A stretch of DNA of 64,000 bases from Streptococcus toyakuensis (GTDB taxonomy: Bacteria > Bacillota > Bacilli > Lactobacillales > Streptococcaceae). Below, piece by piece: positions 1 to 8,905 of the stretch. The DNA lies in the NCBI RefSeq assembly GCF_024346585.1, contig NZ_AP024523.1:1187001-1251000 (forward strand), in the 5' to 3' direction. The position numbers and the translations under genes are program-made. Numbering within the stretch: position 1 is the first letter of the stretch; each line of letters begins with the position of its first letter. The notes beneath the pieces were generated by a model. The model saw nothing but the letters and a program-made list of their open reading frames with translations, had not been told where the DNA came from and did not search any database.

Positions 1-851
1 AAGCTCGGACTAGATTGCGATTGACAAAGTCTTCTAGAACAGCAATTTCCTTCTGTTGCTTTTCATAGTTTTTTGCCTCAGTAGCAAGTTTTTGCTCCTT
101 CAACTCGACAAAGCGAGAGTAATTACCCACATAGCGATCCAAGGAATGCTTAGTCAAATCCAGAGTAATCGTCGCAACCTTGTCCAAGAAATAACGGTCG
201 TGGCTGACAATAATAAGGGCACCGCTATAATTTACTAAGTAATTCTCTAGCCAGGCTATAGTTTCAATATCTAAGTGGTTGGTTGGCTCGTCCAAGACCA
301 AGAGATTGGGCTTTTCAAGGAGCATTTTAGCAAGTGCCAAACGAGTATTTTGACCACCCGAAAGCTCAGCAATTTTCATCTGCCACATAGACTCGTCAAA
401 CTTGAATCCATTCAAAATCGCTCGAATATCAGCTTCATAAGTAAAGCCACCTGCTTGGCGAAAATTTTCAGATAAACGATCATAATCTGACATCAGTTTA
501 TTCAAATCCTCACCAGACTTTTCACCCATCTCTAACTCCATCTGACGAAGTTGTTTCTCCGTCCGACGTAAGTCATCAAAGACATGAAGCATTTCATCGT
601 AGATGGTATTTTCAGACTCAAAACGGCTATCTTGGGCTAGGTAAGACAGAGAAATATCTTTTTTCTTATTGATTTCTCCGCTAGTTGGCTCCTCTTCTCC
701 AACTAAAATCTTCAAAAGAGTAGACTTACCTGCACCATTTTTCCCAACAAGAGCAATTCGATCTCGTTCATCAACCTGCAGGGTGATATTATCAAAAAGA
801 ACTTCTCCTGCAAAAGAACGTTCAATTTTATTAGCTTGTAAAATAATCATA
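1..851 (-). CDS. ABC-F family ATP-binding protein, C-terminus cut by window edge
   Basis: Reading leftward from the ATG at 849-851 gives 283 open codons that run off the window start, so only the N-terminal part is visible. The first ATP-binding domain has a Walker A (GKNGAGKST, residues 36-44), the ABC signature LSGGQ (163-167) and a Walker B followed by DEPTNHLD (near 184-194). No membrane segment is present, which fits ABC-F proteins: soluble twin-ATPase proteins that bind the ribosome and act in translation or ribosome-targeting drug protection, rather than transport. The visible end enters the linker between the two ATPase domains. Family members usually run to about 540-640 residues. 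Which ABC-F subgroup it belongs to cannot be settled from half the protein. Confidence 0.9.
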
Positions 852-936
852 CAAGTAGTATAGCATGTTTCCCTAAGGCATTCAAGACTTGATAAACCGG
901 CACATGTCACCACTTTTATGTAAGTTATGCTAAGGT

Positions 937-965
937 TTTACTAAAATGCTAAAAAATGCTATAAT
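937..965 (+). promoter_or_regulatory. Promoter of pgm
   Basis: TTTACT and TATAAT are separated by exactly 17 bases, with a TG one base upstream of the -10 box (extended -10). It lies 38 bases upstream of the phosphoglucomutase start and points toward it. Confidence 0.7.
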
Positions 966-1003
966 GTGAACGGTTAAAACAATTTACAAAAAGGAGAATT
1001 TTA

Positions 1004-2722
1004 ATGTCTTACCAAGAAAATTACCAGAAATGGGTTGATTTTGCGGAGCTTCCTGACTACCTTCGTCAAGATTTGGAAAATATGGACGAAAAAACAAAGG
1101 AAGATGCCTTCTATACTAATCTTGAATTTGGTACTGCAGGTATGCGTGGCTTGATTGGCGCTGGTACAAACCGCATCAACATCTATGTTGTTCGTCAAGC
1201 TACTGAAGGATTGGCTCGTTTGATTGAGTCAAAAGGTGGAAACGAAAAAGAACGCGGTGTGGCAATCGCCTACGATAGCCGTCACTTCTCACCTGAGTTT
1301 GCCTTTGAGTCTGCAGCAGTTCTTGCTAAACACGGCATCAAATCTTACGTATTTGAAAGCCTTCGTCCAACTCCAGAACTATCATTTGCAGTTCGTCACC
1401 TCAACTGTTTCGCAGGTATCATGGTCACAGCTAGCCATAACCCTGCTCCATTTAACGGTTACAAGGTTTACGGTGAAGATGGTGGACAAATGCCTCCACA
1501 CGACGCGGACGCTTTGACTACTTATATCCGTGCAATCGAAAATCCATTTGCAGTTGAAGTTGCTGATGTAGAAGCTGAAAAAGCTTCTGGCTTGATTGAA
1601 GTCATCGGCGAAGCTGTCGATGTAGAATACCTCAAAGAAGTTAAGGACGTTAACATCAACCCAGCCTTGATTGAAGAATTTGGTAAAGACATGAAGATTG
1701 TCTACACACCACTTCATGGTACTGGTGAAATGTTGGCTCGTCGTGCTCTTGCCCAAGCAGGATTTGACTCTGTTCAAGTCGTAGAAGCTCAAGCAACTGC
1801 CGACCCAGACTTCTCAACTGTAAAATCTCCAAACCCTGAAAGCCAAGCAGCCTTTGCACTTGCAGAAGAACTTGGTCGCCAAGTTGGTGCAGATGTGCTT
1901 GTTGCAACTGACCCAGACGCTGACCGTGTTGGTGTTGAAGTTCTACAAAAAGATGGTAGCTACCTCAACCTTTCAGGTAACCAAATCGGTGCTATCATGG
2001 CTAAATACATCTTGGAAGCCCACAAAAATGCTGGAACTCTTCCTGAAAATGCGGCTCTCTGCAAATCTATCGTATCAACTGACTTGGTAACAAAGATTGC
2101 TGAAAGCTACGGCGCAACCATGTTCAACGTTTTGACAGGTTTCAAATTTATCGCTGAAAAAATCCAAGAATTCGAAGAAAAACACAACCACACTTACATG
2201 ATGGGATTTGAAGAAAGCTTCGGTTACTTGATTAAACCATTCGTACGTGATAAAGACGCTATCCAGGCCGTTCTTGTCGTTGCTGAACTTGCTGCCTACT
2301 ACCGTTCACGTGGTTTGACTCTTGCTGACGGTATCGAAGAAATCTACAAAGAGTATGGCTACTATGCAGAAAAAACAATCTCTGTTACTCTTTCAGGTGT
2401 CGATGGTGCTGAGCAAATCAAAGCAATTATGGCTAAATTCCGCAACAATGCTCCAAAAGAATGGAATGCAACAGCTATCACTGTCGTAAAAGACTTCAAA
2501 GCCCAAACAGCTACTGCTGCTGACGGCACTGTTACAAACTTGACAACTCCTCCAAGTGATGTGTTGAAATACACACTTGCTGACGGTTCATGGATTGCCG
2601 TTCGCCCTTCAGGGACAGAACCAAAAATCAAGTTCTACATTGCAGTTGTAGGGGAAACAAACGAAGAATCACAAGCTAAGATTGCTAACATCGAAGCAGA
2701 AATCAATGCTTTTGTAAAATAA
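1004..2722 (+). CDS. pgm: Phosphoglucomutase / phospho-sugar mutase
   Basis: This 572-residue protein interconverts glucose-1-phosphate and glucose-6-phosphate, linking glycolysis to UDP-glucose, capsule and teichoic acid precursor synthesis in the cytoplasm. It carries the phosphoserine loop TASHNP (Ser near residue 144), the metal-binding loop DPDADR (303-308) and the C-terminal phosphate-binding SGTEPK loop, in the order and spacing of the alpha-D-phosphohexomutase superfamily. Length matches streptococcal and bacillar PgcA-type enzymes. The ATG follows AAGGAG at good spacing. It has its own promoter and is followed by a strong hairpin terminator, so it is probably a single-gene transcript. 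A phosphomannomutase activity cannot be excluded from sequence, but the PgcA/Pgm assignment is the natural one. Confidence 0.95.
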   Translation: MSYQENYQKWVDFAELPDYLRQDLENMDEKTKEDAFYTNLEFGTAGMRGLIGAGTNRINIYVVRQATEGLARLIESKGGNEKERGVAIAYDSRHFSPEFAFESAAVLAKHGIKSYVFESLRPTPELSFAVRHLNCFAGIMVTASHNPAPFNGYKVYGEDGGQMPPHDADALTTYIRAIENPFAVEVADVEAEKASGLIEVIGEAVDVEYLKEVKDVNINPALIEEFGKDMKIVYTPLHGTGEMLARRALAQAGFDSVQVVEAQATADPDFSTVKSPNPESQAAFALAEELGRQVGADVLVATDPDADRVGVEVLQKDGSYLNLSGNQIGAIMAKYILEAHKNAGTLPENAALCKSIVSTDLVTKIAESYGATMFNVLTGFKFIAEKIQEFEEKHNHTYMMGFEESFGYLIKPFVRDKDAIQAVLVVAELAAYYRSRGLTLADGIEEIYKEYGYYAEKTISVTLSGVDGAEQIKAIMAKFRNNAPKEWNATAITVVKDFKAQTATAADGTVTNLTTPPSDVLKYTLADGSWIAVRPSGTEPKIKFYIAVVGETNEESQAKIANIEAEINAFVK

Positions 2723-2730
2723 AATCCTAT

Positions 2731-2763
2731 AAAAGATGAGACAAACCAATCTCATCTTTTTTT
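2731..2763 (+). terminator. Intrinsic terminator of pgm
   Basis: A ten-base stem (AAAGATGAGA with TCTCATCTTT) closes an eight-base loop and runs into a T tract just after the pgm stop. Confidence 0.85.
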
Positions 2764-2833
2764 CGTATCAAATCTAAGCAATTTTAGAAACTTTATGGCA
2801 TACTAGACTTATCAATGAAAGCGAGGTAATCTC

Positions 2834-3181
2834 ATGGAACAATTTTTAGATAATATCAAAGACCTTGAAGTCACTACAGTTGCGCGTGCGCAAGAAGCTC
2901 TTGATAAAAAAGAAACTGCAACTTTCTTTATCGGTCGCAAAACTTGCCCTTACTGCCGTAAATTCGCAGGTACATTGGCAGGTGTCGTAGCTGAAACTAA
3001 AGCCCACATCTACTTCATCAATAGTGAAGAACCAAGCCAACTTAATGAATTGCAAGCATTCCGCTCACGCTACGGAATCCCAACTGTACCAGGCTTTGTT
3101 CACATTGCGGATGGACAAATCAATGTCCGTTGCGACTCTTCAATGTCAGCACAAGAAATCAAAGAATTTGCAGGATTGTAA
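2834..3181 (+). CDS. bta: Thioredoxin-fold protein, bacteriocin transport accessory (Bta) type
   Basis: The 115-residue product has one thioredoxin fold with an active-site CPYC (Cys38, Cys41) and a cis-proline region (GIPTVPGF). No signal peptide or membrane segment is seen, so it is probably a cytoplasmic thiol-disulfide protein. It matches the small streptococcal proteins annotated as bacteriocin transport accessory protein, which are thought to help disulfide formation or release of peptide bacteriocins; here no bacteriocin gene lies nearby, so a general redox role is equally possible. The start follows GAGGT. It sits alone between pgm and a convergent channel gene with a shared hairpin between them. 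Confidence 0.8.
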   Translation: MEQFLDNIKDLEVTTVARAQEALDKKETATFFIGRKTCPYCRKFAGTLAGVVAETKAHIYFINSEEPSQLNELQAFRSRYGIPTVPGFVHIADGQINVRCDSSMSAQEIKEFAGL

Positions 3182-3186
3182 AAAAG

Positions 3187-3206
3187 CCACTCATCGAGTG
3201 GTTTTT
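3187..3206 (+). terminator. Intrinsic terminator of bta
   Basis: Six-base stem CCACTC/GAGTGG with a three-base loop followed by five T. A short A run on the other flank means it may also serve the convergent channel gene. Confidence 0.75.
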
Positions 3207-3218
3207 AAATGGTCAAAA

Positions 3219-3992
3219 TTACCTTTTTTCAAGCAAATCTTGTATCATTCTATGTAGTTCTTCTATCTTCTCGGATTGTCTCTCTAGTAACATTCTCTGA
3301 CTGGACAATTCATCTTGGAGTTTATCAAGTTTTATCTGTTCATCTGAATTATCTTTTACAAAAAAGTTCGTCAAGGCACTCGTTAACATTCCTATTGTTC
3401 CAATACCGACAAGCATCAGTAAAACTGCTAGCCATTTCCCAAAAAGTGAAATTGGAACAATATCACCATAACCAACAGTAGTTACTGTCACAAGAGCCCA
3501 CCAAAGACTATCTGAGAAGGATTTCTCTTCAACTACAGATAAAATTGAACTTCCTACTAGCACAATAAAGATATTAACATACAAGATATAAATCAGGCCA
3601 TTTGTCCGTAAGAGTTTGCTTACCTTCTTTTCCAGCTTGCCAGTTAATCCAACGATTCTTAAAAGACGAGTCAGTTTCAGTAATTTTGTCAGCCTTGCTA
3701 GGCGAAAGATACGTCCTAATCGAAACACTGTAAAAATAGCATTTAAAGGCAGGATAGCTAGCAGATCAAAGATATTTTCAATTATGAATCGCCATTTCTC
3801 TTTACTTAAAAAGAACCGCCAGCCATAATCTACCACAAAAACACCCCAAAGTTGTAAGTCAATAATACTGTATGGAGGACTGTCTAAATCAATCATCTCA
3901 GCAAATCCAAGTAATACCAGAATAACAGAGATTAAAGCAAGTAAAATAATTGTTGTATCATAATAATCTGCAAAAAACCATTTTTTCTTCAA
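3219..3992 (-). CDS. Voltage-sensor-type potassium channel
   Basis: The 257-residue membrane protein has six hydrophobic segments. Segment four (about 91-114) carries regularly spaced Arg and Lys as in voltage-sensor S4 helices, and the loop before the last helix holds the potassium selectivity filter TVGYGD (172-177). This is the Kch/KvAP-like ion transport domain layout. The C-terminus (about 215-257) is charged with heptad-like leucines and is likely a coiled coil that helps tetramer assembly; no RCK/TrkA-N nucleotide-binding domain follows. It should act in the plasma membrane as a potassium channel setting membrane potential. It stands alone between bta (convergent) and the toxin-antitoxin pair (same strand). 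Confidence 0.9.
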   Translation of the reverse strand: MKKKWFFADYYDTTIILLALISVILVLLGFAEMIDLDSPPYSIIDLQLWGVFVVDYGWRFFLSKEKWRFIIENIFDLLAILPLNAIFTVFRLGRIFRLARLTKLLKLTRLLRIVGLTGKLEKKVSKLLRTNGLIYILYVNIFIVLVGSSILSVVEEKSFSDSLWWALVTVTTVGYGDIVPISLFGKWLAVLLMLVGIGTIGMLTSALTNFFVKDNSDEQIKLDKLQDELSSQRMLLERQSEKIEELHRMIQDLLEKR

Positions 3993-4037
3993 ATTTTACT
4001 CTCCTCACTTTCTATACTGTTATTACTCAACTTTAAT

Positions 4038-4301
4038 TCAATAAATATCTCTCCGATGACCAACTTCTAAAGTAGCAATGACTACTTCATCATCTACAAT
4101 TTGTACGATAACTCGATAATTACCAATTCTATAGCGCCATTGACCAACGCGATTACCAACCAAAGCCTTTCCGTGTCGTCTCGGGTCTTCCAAAACATTG
4201 GTTTGTAAATAGTTTGTAATTAGCTTCTGCGTATAACGATCCAATTTTTTCAATTGCTTGATGAAACGTCTTGTTGGAACTAATTTATACAAATTATTCA
4301 T
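4038..4301 (-). CDS. relE: RelE/ParE superfamily toxin
   Basis: The 87-residue basic protein has the RelE/YafQ pattern: an N-terminal Arg/Lys-rich helix (TRRFIKQLKKLDRYTQKLI), then strands ending in GQWRYRIGNYRVIVQIVDDEVVIATLEVGHRRDIY, here read in pieces, with the core WRYRIGNYR that is diagnostic of RelE-type mRNA interferases. Such toxins cleave mRNA on the ribosome and are held inactive by the partner. The start ATG overlaps the end of the antitoxin gene by eight bases (ATGAATAA), and GGAGG lies just upstream inside the antitoxin gene, so translation is coupled. ParE-like gyrase inhibition is less likely given the short length. Confidence 0.88.
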   Translation of the reverse strand: MNNLYKLVPTRRFIKQLKKLDRYTQKLITNYLQTNVLEDPRRHGKALVGNRVGQWRYRIGNYRVIVQIVDDEVVIATLEVGHRRDIY

Positions 4302-4536
4302 CCTCCAAGCCTAAATCATGCATCATTTCTTCCCAAGTAATGGGTTCAACTCCTTTTTCCAAGTCTTCTAAATACTCTTGATAGGCTAAATCTGCCACAC
4401 GAGCATCGTATTCATCTTCTAGAGCTTCAAGAGTTTTGGTGCGGATAAGTTCCGACAGGGAAACTCCTTCAAACTTAGCCATTGCTTTCATAAATGTTTT
4501 ATCAGCTTCAGAAACTTTTAATGTAATAGTAGTCAT
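4294..4536 (-). CDS. relB: RelB-like antitoxin (DUF6290-type)
   Basis: I take the start at 4536 (MTTITLKVSEAD), because GGGAG sits about ten bases before it and everything further upstream lies in the promoter. The 80-residue product opens with a ribbon-helix-helix-like stretch (TITLKVSEAD...FKAMAKFEGVSLSEL, given in pieces) that would bind DNA as a dimer, followed by an acidic tail rich in Asp and Glu (LEDLEKGVEPITWEEMMHD) that would wrap the basic toxin. Antitoxin-first order and the eight-base overlap with the toxin are typical. The pair probably represses its own promoter. Confidence 0.87.
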   Translation of the reverse strand: MTTITLKVSEADKTFMKAMAKFEGVSLSELIRTKTLEALEDEYDARVADLAYQEYLEDLEKGVEPITWEEMMHDLGLEDE

Positions 4537-4567
4537 CTTTTGCACTCCCTTTTTTAATAGTAACACC

Positions 4568-4612
4568 ATTGTATTACTTTTTAGGTGTTCAGTCAATATA
4601 AAAAGAACACCT
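4568..4612 (-). promoter_or_regulatory. Promoter and candidate operator of the toxin-antitoxin operon
   Basis: On the minus strand TTGACT (4591-4596) and TACAAT (4568-4573) are exactly 17 bases apart. A perfect eight-base inverted repeat, AGGTGTTC (4583-4590) and GAACACCT (4605-4612), brackets the -35 box and is a natural site for the RelB-type ribbon-helix-helix repressor. One arm is also part of the terminator of vicX. Confidence 0.7.
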
Positions 4613-4625
4613 TCTTAGCGTTCTC
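4600..4625 (-). terminator. Intrinsic terminator of the vicRKX operon
   Basis: Just after the vicX stop the minus strand reads AGAACGC, a seven-base loop and GTGTTCT, then five T. The stem has one G-U pair. Confidence 0.7.
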
Positions 4626-4626
4626 T

Positions 4627-5436
4627 CTATATATCTGTCAATGGTGTTGCTGTATCTGGTGAAGTATCATATACTTTAAAGTCTATTCCAACTCCCAAAT
4701 CAGCTTGCGCCAGCTGATTGACCATGGTCATGTGAGCCAGTTCCTTGATATTGTTTTCCTTAGACAAGTGACCAAGATAGATTTTCTTAGTGCGATTTCC
4801 TAGCGTCCGAATCATAGCTTCAGCACCGTCCTCGTTAGAAAGGTGACCCAGATCCGATAGGATTCGTTGTTTGAGTCGCCAAGCGTAAGAACCTGCTCGC
4901 AAAATCTCTACATCATGGTTGGACTCGATAAGATAGCCATCTGCATTCTCGACAATTCCTGCCATACGGTCACTAACATAACCTGTATCTGTCAAAAGGA
5001 CAAAACTCTTGTCATCCTTCATAAAGCGATAGAACTGCGGTGCGACCGCATCATGGCTAACACCAAAACTCTCAATATCAATATCTCCAAATGTTTTGGT
5101 TTTGCCCATTTCAAAAATATGCTTTTGCGAGGCATCCACCTTGCCAAGATACTTGCTATTTTCCATAGCCTGCCAGGTCTTTTCATTGGCGTACAAATCC
5201 ATACCATACTTGCGAGCCAAAACACCCACTCCATGAATATGGTCAGAATGCTCATGCGTAATCAAGATGGCATCCAAGTCCTCTGGTTTGCGATTTATTT
5301 CAGCAAGTAAGCTGGTAATTTTCTTGCCCGACAAGCCTGCATCCACTAAAAGTTTCTTTTTTGGGGTTTCCAGATAAAAGGAATTTCCACTGGAACCCGA
5401 CGCTAAAATACTGTATTTAAAGCCTGTTTCACTCAT
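4627..5436 (-). CDS. vicX: MBL-fold hydrolase VicX (WalJ/YycJ)
   Basis: The 269-residue cytoplasmic protein has the metallo-beta-lactamase signature THEHSDH (His61, His63, Asp65, His66) and later conserved histidines such as VSHDA and YLGHLS. It is the third gene of the vicRKX operon; its start overlaps the end of vicK by eight bases. VicX/WalJ is thought to be a DNA exonuclease or phosphodiesterase-like enzyme linking replication or repair to the wall-stress system, but its exact substrate in streptococci is unsettled. The first residues show no signal peptide. Identification rests on the motif plus the operon and is secure. Confidence 0.93.
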   Translation of the reverse strand: MSETGFKYSILASGSSGNSFYLETPKKKLLVDAGLSGKKITSLLAEINRKPEDLDAILITHEHSDHIHGVGVLARKYGMDLYANEKTWQAMENSKYLGKVDASQKHIFEMGKTKTFGDIDIESFGVSHDAVAPQFYRFMKDDKSFVLLTDTGYVSDRMAGIVENADGYLIESNHDVEILRAGSYAWRLKQRILSDLGHLSNEDGAEAMIRTLGNRTKKIYLGHLSKENNIKELAHMTMVNQLAQADLGVGIDFKVYDTSPDTATPLTDI

Positions 5437-6787
5437 TCTGGTCTTCTATTTCGTCCTCCCATACTTCTTCCTTCACTGCATCCTTATCATAAGGGAGCAC
5501 AATTGTGAAAGTTGATCCCTTACCGTATTCACTCTTGGCCCAAATAAAGCCATTATGCTGTTTGATAATTTCCTTAGCAATAGACAGTCCCAGACCTGTT
5601 CCACCTTGGGCACGACTTCTAGCACGATCCACACGATAAAAACGGTCAAAGATACGTGGTAAATCCTGCTTAGGAATACCCAAGCCTTGGTCTGAGATAG
5701 ATAAAATCATCTGATCATCAGTTGTCTTCATTGTCACTTTAATTTTACCACCATCTGGTGAATACTTGATGGCATTGTTGAGAATATTATCAATCACCTG
5801 CGTCATCTTGTCTGTATCAATTTCAATCCAGACAGAGGTAATCGGATAATCTCTAACCAATTCATATTTCTTCTCTTCGTCTGGTCCCCTCATCTTATCA
5901 AAACGGTTAAGAATAAAGGTAATAAAGGCAGTGAAGTTAATCAGTTCCACATCCAGATGACTGGTCGCATTGTCAATTCGAGAGAGATGGAGGAGGTCAG
6001 TTACCATGCGCATCATACGATTGGTTTCGTCTAGAGATACCTTAATAAAGTCTGGTGCAACAGGTTCTGACAAGGCTCCCTCATCCAAAGCTTCAAGATA
6101 GGATTTTACACTAGTCAGTGGAGTCCGTAACTCATGACTAACGTTAGAAACAAAGAGTCTCCGTTCGCGCTCTTCCTTCTCTTGCTCCGTTGTATCATGC
6201 AGAACGGCAACCAGACCTGAGATAAAGCCAGATTCTCGACGGACCAAGGCAAAGCGTACACGAAGGCTCAGATATTCACCATTGTCATCCTGAGAATCAA
6301 TCATGAGTTCAGGAATCTGCGTAATCAAATCACGAAGTTCATACTCATCTTCAATCTTAAGCAATTCTAGAATACTTTTATTGAGAACCTCTTCTTTCTG
6401 AACACCTAGCTGTTTCTTAGCCATGTCATTAATCATAGTAATCTTGCCACGACGATTGGTCGCAAGGACTCCATCCGTCATGTAAGACAGGATACTATGT
6501 AATCGTTTACTCTCTTGTTCCAGATTTTCTTGAGTCAAACGGATTACTTCTGATAAATCATTGAGATTATTGGTAATATTAGTGATTTCAGAGCTTCCCT
6601 GCATATCCAATACCTGAGAATAATCTCCTGCAATCAAATCTTTGACTTTTTGATTAATTTGCTTCAACCGAATATTATCTCGCCGATTTTCTAGCAAAAG
6701 CAAGGTAACAATCAAGATAAAACCCAATAAAATTAAAATGAAGATAAAATCACTAGTAAGAATATTTTTTCTAATCAATTCAATCAT
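5429..6787 (-). CDS. vicK: Sensor histidine kinase VicK (WalK)
   Basis: The 452-residue kinase has one N-terminal membrane helix (about 13-32), a HAMP-like linker (33-90), a PAS domain (about 95-200), the dimerisation H-box [10 protein letters not shown] with the phospho-acceptor His218, and a catalytic ATPase domain with N, G1, F and G2 boxes ([31 protein letters not shown]). The single helix and lack of an extracellular domain are the known streptococcal form, unlike the two-helix WalK of bacilli. It phosphorylates VicR and controls murein hydrolases such as PcsB. The gene overlaps vicR and vicX by eight bases each, so the three are translationally coupled. Confidence 0.96.
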   Translation of the reverse strand: MIELIRKNILTSDFIFILILLGFILIVTLLLLENRRDNIRLKQINQKVKDLIAGDYSQVLDMQGSSEITNITNNLNDLSEVIRLTQENLEQESKRLHSILSYMTDGVLATNRRGKITMINDMAKKQLGVQKEEVLNKSILELLKIEDEYELRDLITQIPELMIDSQDDNGEYLSLRVRFALVRRESGFISGLVAVLHDTTEQEKEERERRLFVSNVSHELRTPLTSVKSYLEALDEGALSEPVAPDFIKVSLDETNRMMRMVTDLLHLSRIDNATSHLDVELINFTAFITFILNRFDKMRGPDEEKKYELVRDYPITSVWIEIDTDKMTQVIDNILNNAIKYSPDGGKIKVTMKTTDDQMILSISDQGLGIPKQDLPRIFDRFYRVDRARSRAQGGTGLGLSIAKEIIKQHNGFIWAKSEYGKGSTFTIVLPYDKDAVKEEVWEDEIEDQNE

Positions 6788-7487
6788 TATTTCTCATATA
6801 ATAACCAACACCACGACGTGTTAGGATATACTCTGGACGACTAGGTGTATCTTCAATCTTCTCGCGCAAACGTCTGATAGTTACGTCAACTGTTCGAACA
6901 TCTCCGAAATAATCATAACCCCAGACCGTTTCAAGCAAGTGTTCACGCGTAATTACTTGACCGATATGAGAAGCCAAGTGATACAAAAGCTCAAATTCAC
7001 GGTGAGTTAAGTCTAGTTCTTCACCGTATTTCTTAGCAACATAGGCATCTGGAACAATCTCTAAGTCCCCAATTTGCAAGGGTTGAGTTTTATTTTCATC
7101 TGATTCTTGATTATCTACAGAAGCCAAGTCCGTGCGACGAAGGAGAGCTTTAACACGCGCCTGCAACTCACGATTTGAGAAGGGTTTTGTCACATAGTCA
7201 TCCGCCCCAAGCTCTAAACCGATAACCTTATCAAATTCGCTATCCTTAGCTGACAGCATGATAATAGGCACACTACTAGTCTTCCGAATAGTCTTCGCAA
7301 CTTCTAAGCCATCAATTTCTGGAAGCATCAAGTCCAAAATAATAATATCTGGTTGCTCTGCTTCAAATTGTTCTAGCGCTTCACGACCGTTAAAAGCAGT
7401 TACAACCTCGTAACCTTCCTTGGTCATATTAAACTTGATAATATCCGAGATTGGTTTTTCATCATCTACAATTAATATTTTTTTCAT
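6780..7487 (-). CDS. vicR: Response regulator VicR (WalR)
   Basis: The 235-residue OmpR-family regulator has a receiver domain with acidic pocket DDE (8-10), phospho-acceptor Asp52 ([12 protein letters not shown]) and Lys in TKPFSNRE, followed by a winged-helix DNA-binding domain with [16 protein letters not shown] and GVGYYMR. It is the essential regulator of cell wall metabolism in pneumococci and relatives, acting with VicK. It is the first gene of the operon, preceded by AAAGGTG and a promoter in the short gap after mutY. Confidence 0.97.
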   Translation of the reverse strand: MKKILIVDDEKPISDIIKFNMTKEGYEVVTAFNGREALEQFEAEQPDIIILDLMLPEIDGLEVAKTIRKTSSVPIIMLSAKDSEFDKVIGLELGADDYVTKPFSNRELQARVKALLRRTDLASVDNQESDENKTQPLQIGDLEIVPDAYVAKKYGEELDLTHREFELLYHLASHIGQVITREHLLETVWGYDYFGDVRTVDVTIRRLREKIEDTPSRPEYILTRRGVGYYMRNND

Positions 7488-7508
7488 TTGTTCACCTTTT
7501 TCTCTACT

Positions 7509-7538
7509 ATTATATCAAAAAATAGCAAGAAGACACAA
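7509..7538 (-). promoter_or_regulatory. Promoter of vicRKX
   Basis: TTGTGT (7533-7538) and a perfect TATAAT (7509-7514) are 18 bases apart on the minus strand in the 54-base gap between mutY and vicR. Confidence 0.6.
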
Positions 7539-7541
7539 TAG

Positions 7542-8717
7542 CTAGTCTTTGCTACTGTCTAAGTTGGCTTGTGCATAAGACTGCCAGATTTTTTGTTGGG
7601 GTTTAGCAAGTGGAACATCCTTAAACTCTTCTGGTGAAAGCCAGCGAACTTCCCTATCTGAAAAGTCATAGTAGTCACTTACCTGGCCTGCTACAATTTG
7701 AACATGCCACTTGCGATGACTAAAGACATGCTTGACAGTCTCAAAACAAACATCAAGCCAATCAACATCTAAGTCATAGTCCTGCTGAAAACTCTCCTCT
7801 GGACTGGGGCCAAAATTCACACTTTCTTCTGCAACCTGATGAAAGAGGTCAAACTGCTCTTCTTGCGAAAAGTTATCAACTTCTATCAAGGGGAAATGCC
7901 AAAAACCTGCCAATAGCTTTTCACTTTCATTTTTTTCAAGTAAAAACTGTCCTTGAGTATTTTTGACCACCAAGGCTTTAAGATAAATTGGAACAGGCTT
8001 TTTCTTGGGAGTCTTGATTGGATAACGGTCCATTGTACCATTCTGATATGCCGCACTAAAGTCCTTAACTGGGCTTTCTTCTGGTCTGGGATTTACTGGC
8101 GCCTCAATATCTGAGCCTAAGTCCATCAAAGCTTGATTAAAGTCACCAGGTCTTTCTGGGTCAATCAGGATTTCCATCATTGCCTGAAAAATTTTTCGAT
8201 TACTTGAAATCCCAATATCGTGGTTGACTTCAAATAGACGCGCCAAAACACGCATGACATTACCATCTACAGCTGGCTCAGGCAAGTTAAAAGCAATACT
8301 GGAAATGGCTCCTGCTGTATAAGGACCAATCCCTTTCAAGCTGGAAATTCCTTCATAGGTATTTGGAAATTGACCACCAACGTCAGTCATAATCTGCTGG
8401 GCTGCAGCCTGCATATTACGAACTCGAGAATAATAACCCAAACCTTCCCAAGCCTTTAACAAACGCTCTTCAGGGGCAGTTGCCAAACTTTCCACTGTTG
8501 GAAACCAGTCCAAGAATCGTTCATAATAAGGAATAACCGTATCCACCCTGGTTTGCTGGAGCATAATTTCAGACACCCAGATATGATAAGGATTTTTACT
8601 TCTCCTCCAAGGTAAATCTCTTTTGTTTTCATCATACCAGGCAAGAAGTTTCTCACGGAAAGAAATGATCTTCTCCTCCGGCCACATGACGATACCGTAT
8701 TCTTTCAAATCTAACAT
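7542..8717 (-). CDS. mutY: Adenine DNA glycosylase MutY, clusterless form
   Basis: The 391-residue enzyme removes adenine opposite 8-oxoguanine. It has the catalytic Glu50 (WVSEIMLQQT), the helix-hairpin-helix LKGIGPYTAGAI (128-139) and the catalytic Asp151 (VDGNVMRV), then a C-terminal NUDIX-like domain (about 240-375) for 8-oxoG recognition. The four cysteines that hold the [4Fe-4S] cluster in classical MutY (spacing C-x6-C-x2-C-x5-C) are Glu205, Pro212, Ser215 and Ser221 here, and the only Cys in the protein is far away near the C-terminus. Loss of the cluster is known in some Lactobacillales MutY proteins. It is read on the same strand as vicR, 54 bases upstream. Confidence 0.95.
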   Translation of the reverse strand: MLDLKEYGIVMWPEEKIISFREKLLAWYDENKRDLPWRRSKNPYHIWVSEIMLQQTRVDTVIPYYERFLDWFPTVESLATAPEERLLKAWEGLGYYSRVRNMQAAAQQIMTDVGGQFPNTYEGISSLKGIGPYTAGAISSIAFNLPEPAVDGNVMRVLARLFEVNHDIGISSNRKIFQAMMEILIDPERPGDFNQALMDLGSDIEAPVNPRPEESPVKDFSAAYQNGTMDRYPIKTPKKKPVPIYLKALVVKNTQGQFLLEKNESEKLLAGFWHFPLIEVDNFSQEEQFDLFHQVAEESVNFGPSPEESFQQDYDLDVDWLDVCFETVKHVFSHRKWHVQIVAGQVSDYYDFSDREVRWLSPEEFKDVPLAKPQQKIWQSYAQANLDSSKD

Positions 8718-8766
8718 ATCTCTAGTATAACACAGAAGATTCTAACTGTCCTTTTCCTAGTATTAG

Positions 8767-8871
8767 TACTCTTCGAAAATCAAATTCAAACCACGTCAAC
8801 GTCGCCTTGCCGTACTCAAGTACAGCCTGCGGCTAGTTTCCTAGTTTGCTCTTTGATTTTCATTGAGTATA
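8767..8871 (+). repeat. BOX element, boxA-boxC form
   Basis: About 105 bases run from TACTCTTCGAAAATC to TTTTCATTGAGTATA, with the BOX core CGTCGCCTTGCCGTA. The part corresponding to boxB is absent, so boxA joins boxC directly. It matches three other copies in this window (20347, 24245 and 44964). It sits between mutY and pta. Confidence 0.9.
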
Positions 8872-8898
8872 AAAAGCCTCTTCCCAAAGGAAAGAGGA
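8872..8898 (-). terminator. Intrinsic terminator of pta
   Basis: On the minus strand CCTCTT pairs with AAGAGG around a loop and is followed by CTTTTT, directly after the pta stop and adjoining the BOX element. Confidence 0.7.
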
Positions 8899-8905
8899 CT
8901 AAATC

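Noticed and set aside
1382..1792. Long antisense reading frames inside pgm, pcrA, uvrB, fhs and smc
   Set aside because: They lie opposite well-conserved genes, have no ribosome sites and encode Cys/Ser/Phe-rich sequences typical of shadow frames.
4537..4596. N-terminal extension of the antitoxin to 4596
   Set aside because: The extra codons contain the -10 and -35 boxes of the operon; GGGAG before 4536 fixes the shorter start.
8767..8871. The four dispersed repeats as RUP elements
   Set aside because: The length near 105 bases recalls RUP, but the core CGTCGCCTTGCCGTA is that of boxA and the copy at 44964 has a boxB centre, so BOX is the better assignment.
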